Source: Brevibacillus formosus
GTDB taxonomy: Bacteria; Bacillota; Bacilli; Brevibacillales; Brevibacillaceae
Direction: 5' to 3'
DNA length: 64,000 nt
Assembly: GCF_003013405.1 (NCBI RefSeq)
Contig: NZ_PXZL01000021.1
Span: 1 to 64,000 of the forward strand
Shown here: in pieces, positions 8,465-15,792 of the stretch
Numbering within the stretch: the first letter of the stretch is position 1
Layout of the letters: each line of letters begins with the position of its first letter
Position numbers and translations under genes: made by a program
Notes under the pieces: generated by a model
Seen by the model: only the letters and a program-made list of their open reading frames with translations
Databases searched by the model: none
What the model was told of the DNA's origin: nothing

Positions 8465-8501
8465 AGCCAACATTTTGACGTTAACTTAACTAGTAAGAAT
8501 G
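8465..8501 (+). repeat. 37-bp direct repeat, right copy
   Basis: Partner of 6892-6928, 33 of 37 identical. It ends 17 bases before the start codon of the next gene. Confidence 0.75.
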
Positions 8502-8518
8502 CTGGTGCTCTCCCGAGA

Positions 8519-8884
8519 ATGACTGTGGAAATCCAACCAGTTGTTGAAGAGAAACAATTGCTTTCGTCTGGAAATATAGGCGCAGGGTTGCCGGATTACC
8601 TCGGCAACTTCACCTTGAACGAATTAATCAAAATGGCAAATGTGGAAGTAAAGAAGAAAGACATTTACTTGAAGGTGAAACAAATCAGTGCTACCGAAAC
8701 CATTACCCTGGAAGTCCGGATTTACCCAGATGGTATTGCTATGTTGGGTACAGCAATGACTAAGCCTACAAAGAAGAAATTGCGTGCAACGGTTTTGAGG
8801 ATGCTGGAGGAAGGAAAATCGCAAGAAGAAGTCGCACACTCACTGGCTGGCTGCGTTACTGTATACAAAAAGCCGATTGCATAA
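8519..8884 (+). CDS. Hypothetical protein, 121 residues
   Basis: A soluble protein with a central beta-rich part (KKKDIYLKVKQISATETITLEVRIYPDG) and a basic helix near the C-terminus (TKKKLRATVLRMLEEGKSQEEVAHSL). No family recognised. The ribosome site is weak and the start lies just after the right copy of the 37-bp repeat, so the original 5' end may have been altered. A perfect 10-bp hairpin overlaps the stop. Confidence 0.65.
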   Translation: MTVEIQPVVEEKQLLSSGNIGAGLPDYLGNFTLNELIKMANVEVKKKDIYLKVKQISATETITLEVRIYPDGIAMLGTAMTKPTKKKLRATVLRMLEEGKSQEEVAHSLAGCVTVYKKPIA

Positions 8885-8894
8885 GCAATCGGCT
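8871..8894 (+). terminator. Hairpin over the stop codon
   Basis: AGCCGATTGC pairs perfectly with GCAATCGGCT around the TAA. No T tract follows, so termination or mRNA protection is uncertain. Confidence 0.5.
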
Positions 8895-8951
8895 GAAGGA
8901 AACTTTGCGCGTGTCGTGAAGACTAAAAACTCATAGGTGGTGGATTGTACC

Positions 8952-9131
8952 ATGACACAAATGATTGTAGTTCTGATTATCTTTACTTTTGTTGTCCTGA
9001 TTGCCCGAATTGTTTTCCGATCAATAAAGGAGAAAAGACTTCCAAATCCGCCTAACTATACCCCTTACGATGATGTAATGTCTGGAAAAGTTCGCTCGGA
9101 TGAAACCCGTGAAGCAAATAAGGAAAACTAG
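8952..9131 (+). CDS. Small single-span membrane protein 1
   Basis: A 59-residue protein with one N-terminal helix (MIVVLIIFTFVVLIARIVF) and a hydrophilic cytosolic tail rich in Asn, Pro, Lys and Asp. The ATG at 8952 is preferred because AGGTGGTG lies about 9 bases upstream; an in-frame GTG at 8937 overlaps that site. First of three similarly built but unrelated peptides in 1 kb. Function unknown. Confidence 0.6.
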   Translation: MTQMIVVLIIFTFVVLIARIVFRSIKEKRLPNPPNYTPYDDVMSGKVRSDETREANKEN

Positions 9132-9134
9132 ACA

Positions 9135-9400
9135 GGTCTCAACTTTCGCTTCGTTTCTCTTAGCCTGACCCTCAATGCCTTCTAAAACCTCACTAAGGGC
9201 CTGCTGATCGTGTTTTGCTTCATGTATCCTTTAACGACATAGTCAGTCCAATATTCCTCTTCAGAGATTCCCAGACCTTGAATCAGACCATCAATTGCCT
9301 TTTGGATTTCTTCGGGTTGGCTATTCATAGAAAAATCGAAATTTACCTCATTAGAGCTTTCAGATGATTGGCCACTCCACCAAAAACCGAAGTTTTACAT
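9135..9400 (-). pseudogene. Frameshifted gene remnant
   Basis: The minus strand encodes a protein-like run (WWSGQSSESSNEVNFDFSMN..., ...IQGLGISEEEYWTDYVVKGYM) that stops early. A change of frame near 9205-9230 restores a natural continuation (KHDQQALSEVLEGIEGQAK). No start codon context is visible, so the N-terminus is also lost. Helix-rich and acidic; family not recognised. The rest of 9132-9530 holds only a 25-bp repeat and a promoter-like stretch. Confidence 0.5.
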
Positions 9401-9415
9401 AAAACCTAATATCGA

Positions 9416-9441
9416 GACCAAAATATAACATAATTGGACGA
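9416..9441 (+). repeat. 25-bp repeat, copy 2
   Basis: Matches 6797-6821 apart from two substitutions and one inserted base. Confidence 0.55.
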
Positions 9442-9530
9442 AGTAATTTGAAAAATAAGGTGCAACATATTACAGAAAAATGATTCTAGTATATAAAGAG
9501 AGCATCTCGTGAGGGGGGATTTTTATCCCA

Positions 9531-9632
9531 ATGTGGGGGTTCTTATTAACCATTGTTGGTGGCTTGATCGTATTTGGTGTAATTTATGACCAGATCAACA
9601 AAAGAAAAAAGAGAAGAATCCCAAGAACTTGA
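9531..9632 (+). CDS. Small single-span membrane protein 2, possible -1 frameshift
   Basis: A 33-residue frame with GAGGGGGGAT upstream, one helix (FLLTIVGGLIVFGVIY) and a basic end (NKRKKRRIPRT). At 9605-9611 the sequence A AAA AAG is a classical -1 slippery heptamer in the right frame. Shifting there gives a hydrophilic tail ending at 9703 and a 57-residue product, close to the 59 and 58 residues of its neighbours. A simple frameshift mutation is equally possible; the +1 frame is also open, to 9681. Confidence 0.5.
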   Translation: MWGFLLTIVGGLIVFGVIYDQINKRKKRRIPRT

Positions 9633-9783
9633 GCAGCTCCCAAATGGTGTACACAGAGAACTATCTAAACGAAGTACGTAATGATATTAGTGGACCACAA
9701 TAAAATTTGCAGCCCACTCTCCCTTGAGAGGCTGGCTGGGCAATTGATAGAACAAGCGAAGCAGTTAATAAGGAGGTCATTGC

Positions 9784-9960
9784 ATGTTTTGGGAAATAAT
9801 ATTGGCTTTTATTGTACCAGTGCTTGTTCTTGGATATGTGGCTGATAGACAACGTAAAAAGAAAGTACACATAAATGAAATTAATTATGCCGGAAAAGAA
9901 AATATTACCCATACATTCGAGGCAGAAGCTGTAAGTAGAACTTTCATGGATAGACCATAA
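9784..9960 (+). CDS. Small single-span membrane protein 3
   Basis: A 58-residue protein with one N-terminal helix (MFWEIILAFIVPVLVLGYVA), a basic juxtamembrane stretch (DRQRKKKVH) and a polar tail ending SRTFMDRP. AAGGAGGTC precedes the ATG at good spacing, the best ribosome site of the three small genes. Function unknown. Confidence 0.65.
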   Translation: MFWEIILAFIVPVLVLGYVADRQRKKKVHINEINYAGKENITHTFEAEAVSRTFMDRP

Positions 9961-10068
9961 AAAGGGTAACACGGCTAGTCTCATTTGGGCTGGGCACAAG
10001 CTCCCCTCCGAAACCGAATAAGGGGTCAGTGACTGATGCATGCTATGGGATAAAAGGAGGTCCAGATG

Positions 10069-10425
10069 ATGGATAACGAGAAGCAACAGAACGACAAGAC
10101 GAAGGATATTTCCCTCGATGGGACGCTGCCACATCAAATCAGTGCTCCTGACTTCAAGAACTCGTCCCGTACGATTCAAAAGCCATTCGTCAATGAGTTC
10201 GGAGTCGTCATCGGTGACAGCTTGTACGAGTCCAAGGAATCTCCCTTACACAACTGGAGTACAGAAACTGATCCCTCCGTCATGGCAGGAGACCGGTGGG
10301 TACATCCGACCAATGACATTGGCTGGAACTCGATAGAAAACCGTGAGCTCCTTGAGGATCAAGAAGAACCAGATAGAGCGCGTTTTATGCACCCTACCCT
10401 CGATGTGAGCAAAGGCAAGGACTAA
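10069..10425 (+). CDS. DUF3905 family protein
   Basis: A 118-residue acidic soluble protein with the aromatic-rich segment SVMAGDRWVHPTNDIGWNS and the end RARFMHPTLDVSKGKD, which fits DUF3905 of Bacillales; function unknown. AAAGGAGG lies 8 bases before the ATG at 10069; a second ATG three bases earlier is possible. A terminator follows. Confidence 0.8.
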   Translation: MDNEKQQNDKTKDISLDGTLPHQISAPDFKNSSRTIQKPFVNEFGVVIGDSLYESKESPLHNWSTETDPSVMAGDRWVHPTNDIGWNSIENRELLEDQEEPDRARFMHPTLDVSKGKD

Positions 10426-10444
10426 TGACAGCTTTTTCATGCAA

Positions 10445-10486
10445 GCCCGTTCGGCAGAGGCACTTCTGACCGGACGGGTGTTTTTG
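10445..10486 (+). terminator. Intrinsic terminator after DUF3905 gene
   Basis: GCCCGTTCGG pairs with CCGGACGGGT (one mismatch), followed by GTTTTT. Confidence 0.8.
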
Positions 10487-10568
10487 AATTGCGCTTGCAC
10501 CTTCGTCCTCGGGACACTACTCTGACTTGTGTTACAATGGAAGACAAGTAGCAGAAAGGAGCTAGTCC

Positions 10569-10871
10569 ATGAGTATCACACTTGCGATAGAACCAGCGTT
10601 TTCCCTTGCCTATCAACGTTATGCCGGCTTTGTACCGGGAGATACGCTTCGATTATATGTACGAACAAGCGGCCCCGGGACCGGTGGCATGTTTTATGCA
10701 ATTGAAAAAGATGAGGCCCTCACCGATGATGCTGTGTTTGAAATAGAGGGGTTGCGATTTGTCATTCGTCCAACTGATTTCTGGTATTTTGACGGGGGAC
10801 ATCTGAGCTACGATCCGCTCTATGGCGAGTACGGCTTTCACTTCACCAACCCTCGTCTGGATGGCAACTAG
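10569..10871 (+). CDS. HesB/YneR family iron-sulfur-like protein
   Basis: A 100-residue protein of the HesB-like domain family. Its best matching segment to Bacillus YneR is the C-terminal RPTDFWYFDGGHLSYDP (YneR: DVWYFDGHDLSVDY), and the N-terminal half shares the LRLYVRTSGPGTGG pattern. It lacks the conserved cysteines of true A-type Fe-S carriers, as YneR does, so Fe-S carriage should not be assumed. GAAAGGAGC precedes the ATG. Confidence 0.75.
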   Translation: MSITLAIEPAFSLAYQRYAGFVPGDTLRLYVRTSGPGTGGMFYAIEKDEALTDDAVFEIEGLRFVIRPTDFWYFDGGHLSYDPLYGEYGFHFTNPRLDGN

Positions 10872-10939
10872 AACAGAAACTTTTCTCGACTTGATTCGTA
10901 AGAAGGAATATCTGCCTATATCTTCTGGGAGGAAAAACG

Positions 10940-12052
10940 ATGAAAAAAAGCCGTTCAGTCCTTTTGGCGATCGGTGCTTTCTTACTTGCCAATTTAAAAT
11001 GGATACTTGGCATACTGAAGTTTTCGAAATTCGGAACCACCATTATATCCATGGGGATTACCTTGTGGGCGTATGCCGCTTTTTACGGTTGGAAATTCGC
11101 CGTGGCTCTCGTCTATCTGATCTTCGTCCATGAAATGGGCCATGTGATTGCCGCTAAACGAAAAGGAATCGCGACTTCACCTGCTGTGTTTATTCCTTTT
11201 GCCGGAGCCTTCATCGCCATGAAAGACATGCCGCGTGATGCAAAAACGGAGGCGTACTTAGCCTACGGCGGACCCTTGGCGGGGATGATTGCTTTCTTGC
11301 CTGCCCTCCCGCTGTATTGGTATACGCAGGACCCTTTCTGGGGGTTGGTTATCTACTTGGGCGCCATGCTCAATTTATTTAACCTGCTGCCGATCTCTCC
11401 GCTGGATGGCGGCCGCATCGTTTCGGTATTGTCCACGAAAATTTGGTTTATCGGGTTAGCCGGGCTTGGCGTTATGCTGTTCGCCAACCCAGGACCGATT
11501 ACTGTGTTCATTTTCATCATCGGCTTGATTACGTGGTACAACCGCCTGCGTGGCAGCTATCAACAAAAGCTCCTGCAATACGAGCGCGAAAAGATTGCAG
11601 ACTTCCAGCAAAGCATAGCCAAATGGCCCGCGCTGGAATCGACATGGGATATTCGCATGCAAATGAATGCCGAGGTCAATGCGATCAATCAGGAAGATTT
11701 GAAGAAATTTTATGTTCCATTTTTGCAGGACAAAAAACGCCTTCAGCGTGACTTCAAGCGACTTGATAAAGTGTATGTGAACAGAAAATGGGAACTGTTC
11801 AGACTGTGGGAACGAGAGCCTGTTCTGTATTATGATTCGGACCCGAACCGACCGATCCCATCGGATGCGCTCCGTGATGGAGAACGTGCGGCGCAAGAAA
11901 GGTTAGGCGAACTGGATGAGCAAATGCACCAGCTCACAACGTACTACGATGCACCTGCCTCTACGAAGTGGAAAGTGCTAGCTGCCTATCTCGGTCTAGC
12001 TGCGGTTTTGTCAGTTTTTTTCGTCTACGCCCAACAAATACTGCACAGGTAA
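10940..12052 (+). CDS. Site-2 protease family zinc metalloprotease (M50)
   Basis: A polytopic intramembrane metalloprotease-like protein of 370 residues. Zinc ligands are seen in HEMGH at residues 64-68 and the second conserved motif NLLPISPLDGGR near 149-159. About five membrane helices fill residues 1-190; a charged cytosolic region (about 190-345) and a final helix follow. The C-terminal extension is larger than in the minimal family and has no recognised domain. GGAGG lies before the ATG. Substrate unknown. Confidence 0.9.
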   Translation: MKKSRSVLLAIGAFLLANLKWILGILKFSKFGTTIISMGITLWAYAAFYGWKFAVALVYLIFVHEMGHVIAAKRKGIATSPAVFIPFAGAFIAMKDMPRDAKTEAYLAYGGPLAGMIAFLPALPLYWYTQDPFWGLVIYLGAMLNLFNLLPISPLDGGRIVSVLSTKIWFIGLAGLGVMLFANPGPITVFIFIIGLITWYNRLRGSYQQKLLQYEREKIADFQQSIAKWPALESTWDIRMQMNAEVNAINQEDLKKFYVPFLQDKKRLQRDFKRLDKVYVNRKWELFRLWEREPVLYYDSDPNRPIPSDALRDGERAAQERLGELDEQMHQLTTYYDAPASTKWKVLAAYLGLAAVLSVFFVYAQQILHR

Positions 12053-12160
12053 ATCCTTGCACTTTGCGTTGCTTGACAAAAATGGATGCCCATCTGCGGC
12101 GTTCTCCGGGCGCAAAAACATGCGCTACGGTTATCTGAGAGTCGCTCTTCCCGACCAAAA

Positions 12161-12175
12161 GGGCGTAAAACGCCC
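12161..12175. other. Small perfect hairpin in the 12053-12257 gap
   Basis: GGGCGTAAAACGCCC lacks a following T tract. The GC-rich stretch around it (12080-12185) does not look like terminator or coding sequence. Confidence 0.4.
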
Positions 12176-12257
12176 TCTACGGTGGTATTTCGCTTTTGTG
12201 CGTTCCACCCAATCAGAGTAAAATAGAAAATAGTACTTTCATAAAATTCCAGAGAGG

Positions 12258-13607
12258 ATGACTTTTTACTTGGACACCGTCCCGATAGTGCTCAACCTAC
12301 TGCTTGTTATATTTCTTGTTTTTCTCAACGGCTTTTTCGTAGCCGCAGAGTTCTCACTCGTAAAGGTGCGGCAAACGCGCCTGACACAGATGGTGAATGA
12401 AGGTAACAGACGTGCAGTCTATGCCCAAAAAGTAACGCATAAGCTAGACGCTTACCTATCTGCCTGCCAGGTCGGGATCACTCTCGCCTCGCTGGGACTG
12501 GGTTGGGTCGGGGAACCGGCCATTGCCCATATGATTGTGGAGCCTTTGCTTGGATCCTCAGGATTGCCTGGTTATGCGATCTCCGCGATTTCTTTTGGTG
12601 TAGCCTTTGCGATTATTACGTTCCTCCACATTGTCTTGGGTGAGTTGGCTCCGAAATCATTGGCCATTCAAAAAGCAGAAATCACCTCGTTGTGGGTTGC
12701 CGCGCCATTGATGTTTTTCTATAAATTGCTTTACCCTGCCATTTGGTTCTTGAACGGAACCGCCAACGCTCTCATGAGACGACTCGGACTCGAAGCCATC
12801 TCAGAACATGAAGCGGCGCATACCGAAGAAGAAATTCGTCTTCTGGTCAACCAAAGTCACCAAAGTGGCCATATCGACCAAACCGAATTGGCTCTTGTGG
12901 AACAAGTTTTTGACTTCTCCGAAACCGTTGCTCGGGAAACGATGATCCCGCGCATTGATATGGTTTGCTTATATACGACGAATACCTTTGAAGAAAACCT
13001 GGAGATTATCCGCTCGCAGCGCCACACGCGTTTTCCGGTTGCAGCTGAGGACAAGGACAACATCATTGGTTTTGTCCATGCGACAGACTTCTACCTTTCC
13101 GCCTTGCAAGACGGAAGCGTAGAGCTGGATACGTTGGTCCGCCCTGTCCTGACCGTACCGGAAACCATGGAAATCAGCACGGTATTGCGCCTGATGCAGA
13201 AAAACCGTTCACAGCTCGCGATTGTCATCGACGAATACGGTGGAACAGCCGGTCTCGTGACGATGGAGGATATTCTGGAAGAAATCGTTGGGGATATCCA
13301 AGACGAGTTTGATGAGGAAAGACCAGAGATTGAAAAGCTGGACAATGGCCTCTCTGTATCCGGTATGCTCGTGTTGGCTGACCTGAATGACCATCTTCCG
13401 TTCGAACTCGAATCCGAAGATGTAGACACGATCGGTGGTTGGTTGTACAGCCAACTGGAAGAAGACATCGCTGTTGGTGCGACAGTAGAATGGGAAAACC
13501 ACCTGTTCACCGTCAAGCAGATGGACCATCACCGTGTTACACGCGTTCTGATTACGCGTTTGGAAAAAGATGAATCGGAGCAACAAGAACTGTTGACCGT
13601 CTCCTAA
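12258..13607 (+). CDS. Hemolysin/CorC-type membrane protein (CNNM, CBS pair)
   Basis: A 449-residue protein with an N-terminal DUF21/CNNM transmembrane domain (about 10-190; NGFFVAAEFSLVKVRQTRL is diagnostic), two CBS domains (about 215-340; IDEYGGTAGLVTMEDILEEIVG) and a C-terminal CorC/HlyC transporter-associated domain. The family is linked to Mg2+/Co2+ homeostasis. Start is uncertain: the ATG at 12258 directly abuts AGAGAGG, and TTG at 12270 has better spacing. Confidence 0.92.
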   Translation: MTFYLDTVPIVLNLLLVIFLVFLNGFFVAAEFSLVKVRQTRLTQMVNEGNRRAVYAQKVTHKLDAYLSACQVGITLASLGLGWVGEPAIAHMIVEPLLGSSGLPGYAISAISFGVAFAIITFLHIVLGELAPKSLAIQKAEITSLWVAAPLMFFYKLLYPAIWFLNGTANALMRRLGLEAISEHEAAHTEEEIRLLVNQSHQSGHIDQTELALVEQVFDFSETVARETMIPRIDMVCLYTTNTFEENLEIIRSQRHTRFPVAAEDKDNIIGFVHATDFYLSALQDGSVELDTLVRPVLTVPETMEISTVLRLMQKNRSQLAIVIDEYGGTAGLVTMEDILEEIVGDIQDEFDEERPEIEKLDNGLSVSGMLVLADLNDHLPFELESEDVDTIGGWLYSQLEEDIAVGATVEWENHLFTVKQMDHHRVTRVLITRLEKDESEQQELLTVS

Positions 13608-13631
13608 TCATCACACCCTTAACACAAACCC

Positions 13632-13674
13632 AAGCCCCACACCTGCTGACTTGCCTGGTGCGGGGCTTTTTTCT
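13632..13674 (+). terminator. Intrinsic terminator
   Basis: AAGCCCCACACC pairs with GGTGCGGGGCTT, followed by TTTTTC. It also lies at the end of the convergent CDF gene. Confidence 0.88.
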
Positions 13675-13680
13675 ATTTGT

Positions 13681-14658
13681 CTACGTGGTTCCCTGGTCCG
13701 CTAGTTCCTTCCAGTCGTCCACGCCGTTGTCCTCCAAAATCCCCATCGTCACATCACTAATATCCGGGTCAGTCAGCAAGCTGTCGCGAATGCGGTATTT
13801 AATATCGTCCGCCACAGCAAGGCTCAGTCCTGTCCGCAGCTCTACGTAGCTCTCCACATGGTAAAAACGCCCTTCCTGTACAATCCGCATCTGGTTGATG
13901 TCCGTCACATCCGGATCAGCAAGAATGACTTTGGCTACCCGATCCTCGATTTCTTTGGGAGCTGCAATACCAATCAAACCGACCATGTTGTCATACCCTA
14001 CCTTGAATGCCACACCCACCATGAGAATCCCGATTAAAATGGTGGCAATCCCGTCCAGCAAGGCAAAGGAAGTAAACGTAGTGACGATAACGGCAATCAG
14101 TGCCAATAACGCACCGAGCGTAGCTACGATGTCTTCATAAAAGACAAGTCTGGTCGGGGGAGCCGCACGTCCTACATTCCGAAAGGCTGCAGGGATGACA
14201 GCAAAGCCCTTCGCTTCCACCCGAGCTTCATGAACGATTTCGAACATTACTTTTACGAGCACATATCCATCCACAATGACCGCCAGAGACAAAATGATGA
14301 AATTCAACCAAAAATGGCTGGATTCTGCTGGCTCGGAAATGAGATGGAGGCCTTTGATAATCGTTTCGTAGGCCATGATGGTTACGACGATCACCGCGAC
14401 CATACAGAAAATGTTAATGACACGACCAAAGCCTGTAGGGAACCTCGGTGTCGGTTTTTTCTCTGCGAGTACGCTGCCAAAGAAAACGAAGAATTGGTTG
14501 ACCGCATCGGCTACAGAATGCATCGCCGAAGCAAACATGGCTCCACTCCCACTAAAGACAGCCGCAAAGCCTTTTGCGATCGCAAGCCCTGTGTTTCCCA
14601 AGGCCGCTGTCGCCGAGGACGTATTTCCCTTTTTTAGCGTTGCCCAGAAAGAGCTCAT
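13681..14658 (-). CDS. Cation diffusion facilitator family transporter
   Basis: A 325-residue membrane protein of the cation-efflux family, exporting divalent metals such as Zn2+ or Mn2+ by proton antiport. It has six hydrophobic segments, the metal-site-like motif HSVADAVNQFF near the N-terminus and a C-terminal cytosolic domain (KVILADPDVTDINQMRIVQEG). The ATG at 14658 is preceded by AAGGAGGGA at 12-13 bases. Metal specificity cannot be told. Confidence 0.9.
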   Translation of the reverse strand: MSSFWATLKKGNTSSATAALGNTGLAIAKGFAAVFSGSGAMFASAMHSVADAVNQFFVFFGSVLAEKKPTPRFPTGFGRVINIFCMVAVIVVTIMAYETIIKGLHLISEPAESSHFWLNFIILSLAVIVDGYVLVKVMFEIVHEARVEAKGFAVIPAAFRNVGRAAPPTRLVFYEDIVATLGALLALIAVIVTTFTSFALLDGIATILIGILMVGVAFKVGYDNMVGLIGIAAPKEIEDRVAKVILADPDVTDINQMRIVQEGRFYHVESYVELRTGLSLAVADDIKYRIRDSLLTDPDISDVTMGILEDNGVDDWKELADQGTT

Positions 14659-14751
14659 GGTGTTGCCATTCCCTCCTTGAACGAGACGATTTTCTTTACT
14701 ATTCCCTATTCGCAAGGAGTGTTCCTTATGAGAAATGGAACATATACACAA

Positions 14752-14792
14752 AGAAAAGACAGACATCCGAAGTGGAATATCTGCCTTTCCTT
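14752..14792 (-). terminator. Terminator of the SMR gene pair
   Basis: On the minus strand GCAGATATTCC pairs with GGATGTCTGTC, followed by TTTTCTTT. Confidence 0.65.
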
Positions 14793-14804
14793 GATACCGC
14801 TACC

Positions 14805-15119
14805 TTATGCTACTAATTTCAATCCTGCTACTGCTATAATCACCACGGCGATGCACAAGATCCGCAGCTTGTCTTTTGCTTCTCCATAGAACAACATCCC
14901 AACAAGAGCGCTGCCTACCGTACCAATCCCTGTCCAAACCGCATAAGCCGTTCCCATGGGGATATCTCTCATGGCAAAGGACAAGAGGAAGAAGCTGAGG
15001 GAAAAGCCACCGATCAGAACCGCAAACGAGCGGAACGAAGGCTTTTGGTTGACTTGTGTAATCCCCATCACGCCAACGACCTCAAACAACCCTGCAAAAA
15101 TTAAGGATAACCATGTCAT
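14805..15119 (-). CDS. ykkD: SMR transporter subunit, YkkD-like, guanidinium exporter partner
   Basis: A 104-residue four-helix small multidrug resistance protein with the essential membrane glutamate at position 13 ([12 protein letters not shown]) and the conserved [18 protein letters not shown] segment. Its ATG overlaps the stop of the upstream paralogue (ATGA), so the two are probably made as a heterodimer. The operon lies behind a guanidine-I riboswitch, pointing to guanidinium export. Confidence 0.93.
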   Translation of the reverse strand: MTWLSLIFAGLFEVVGVMGITQVNQKPSFRSFAVLIGGFSLSFFLLSFAMRDIPMGTAYAVWTGIGTVGSALVGMLFYGEAKDKLRILCIAVVIIAVAGLKLVA

Positions 15120-15469
15120 GCCACTTCACCCTCCCTCTTCGGCTTCTCTTCATGATCTGGTGTGACCAGCTTCAACCCAAGGATTCCGCCCAGAAGAAGC
15201 GCGATCAAGCCCACTTTTACCCAGCTGAACGGTTCGCCAAACAAGACCATTTCGCTCATAACGGTACCTGCCGTTCCCAAACCGACGAAGATCGCATAAA
15301 CCGTACTCGTCGGCAGCTTTTTCCCTGAATAAACCAAAACACCAAAGCTGATAATAATCGCAATGATTGTCAACGCCCATGACCAGAAGCTGTCGGCGTG
15401 CTTCAAGCCCGCTACCCACATGACTTCAAATACTGCTGCTACGACAACCATCAACCAATATTTCCCCAT
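15116..15469 (-). CDS. ykkC: SMR transporter subunit, YkkC-like, guanidinium exporter partner
   Basis: A 117-residue four-helix SMR protein with the essential glutamate at position 15 in the Gdx-like signature [13 protein letters not shown], and a short charged tail ([14 protein letters not shown]). The ATG at 15469 follows GAGGAGGGAG, so the longer upstream in-frame extension is not used. First gene after the guanidine-I riboswitch; four-base overlap with ykkD. Confidence 0.94.
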   Translation of the reverse strand: MGKYWLMVVVAAVFEVMWVAGLKHADSFWSWALTIIAIIISFGVLVYSGKKLPTSTVYAIFVGLGTAGTVMSEMVLFGEPFSWVKVGLIALLLGGILGLKLVTPDHEEKPKREGEVA

Positions 15470-15573
15470 TTCTGTCTCCCTCCTCTTTCTTTTACGCTCA
15501 TCGCAACGGACGTATCCGTTTTTATCGTTCCCCAAAATACATACTCATCCAAGATGGCTCAGGCTTTCCGAAT

Positions 15574-15622
15574 GCAAAAAAAGCCTCGGGTGAATACCAT
15601 CACAGATATTCTCCCGGGCTTT
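15574..15622 (-). terminator. Expression-platform terminator of the guanidine riboswitch
   Basis: On the minus strand AAGCCCGGG pairs with CCCGAGGCTT and is followed by TTTTTGC. Its 5' arm is the aptamer segment AAAAGCCCGGGAGA, so ligand binding would prevent termination, as known for this class. Confidence 0.85.
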
Positions 15623-15704
15623 TATCCCTCCGTGTACACGACCGTGGTCGTGGGTTTTCTCTCGGTCCTGACCGGCCAGATGACTAACCGCGGAACCCTA
15701 GAAA
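15610..15704 (-). promoter_or_regulatory. Guanidine-I (ykkC) riboswitch
   Basis: The minus strand shows the conserved blocks in order: TCTAGGGTTCCGCG, GGACCGAGAGAAAACC, and ACGGAGGGATAAAAGCCCGGG with AGA. It lies upstream of the SMR pair at 14805-15469 and turns expression on when guanidine binds. Confidence 0.95.
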
Positions 15705-15792
15705 ACTCAATACATATGCAGTTCTTTTCTTGGGGTAACTGTCATTATCATATCAAAACACGCCGCGATTGGCAATGAACCTGCACGCCTCG

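Noticed and set aside
9661..10179. 172-residue minus-strand open frame
   Set aside because: Antisense to the DUF3905 gene and the small membrane gene, with no ribosome site and unlikely composition.
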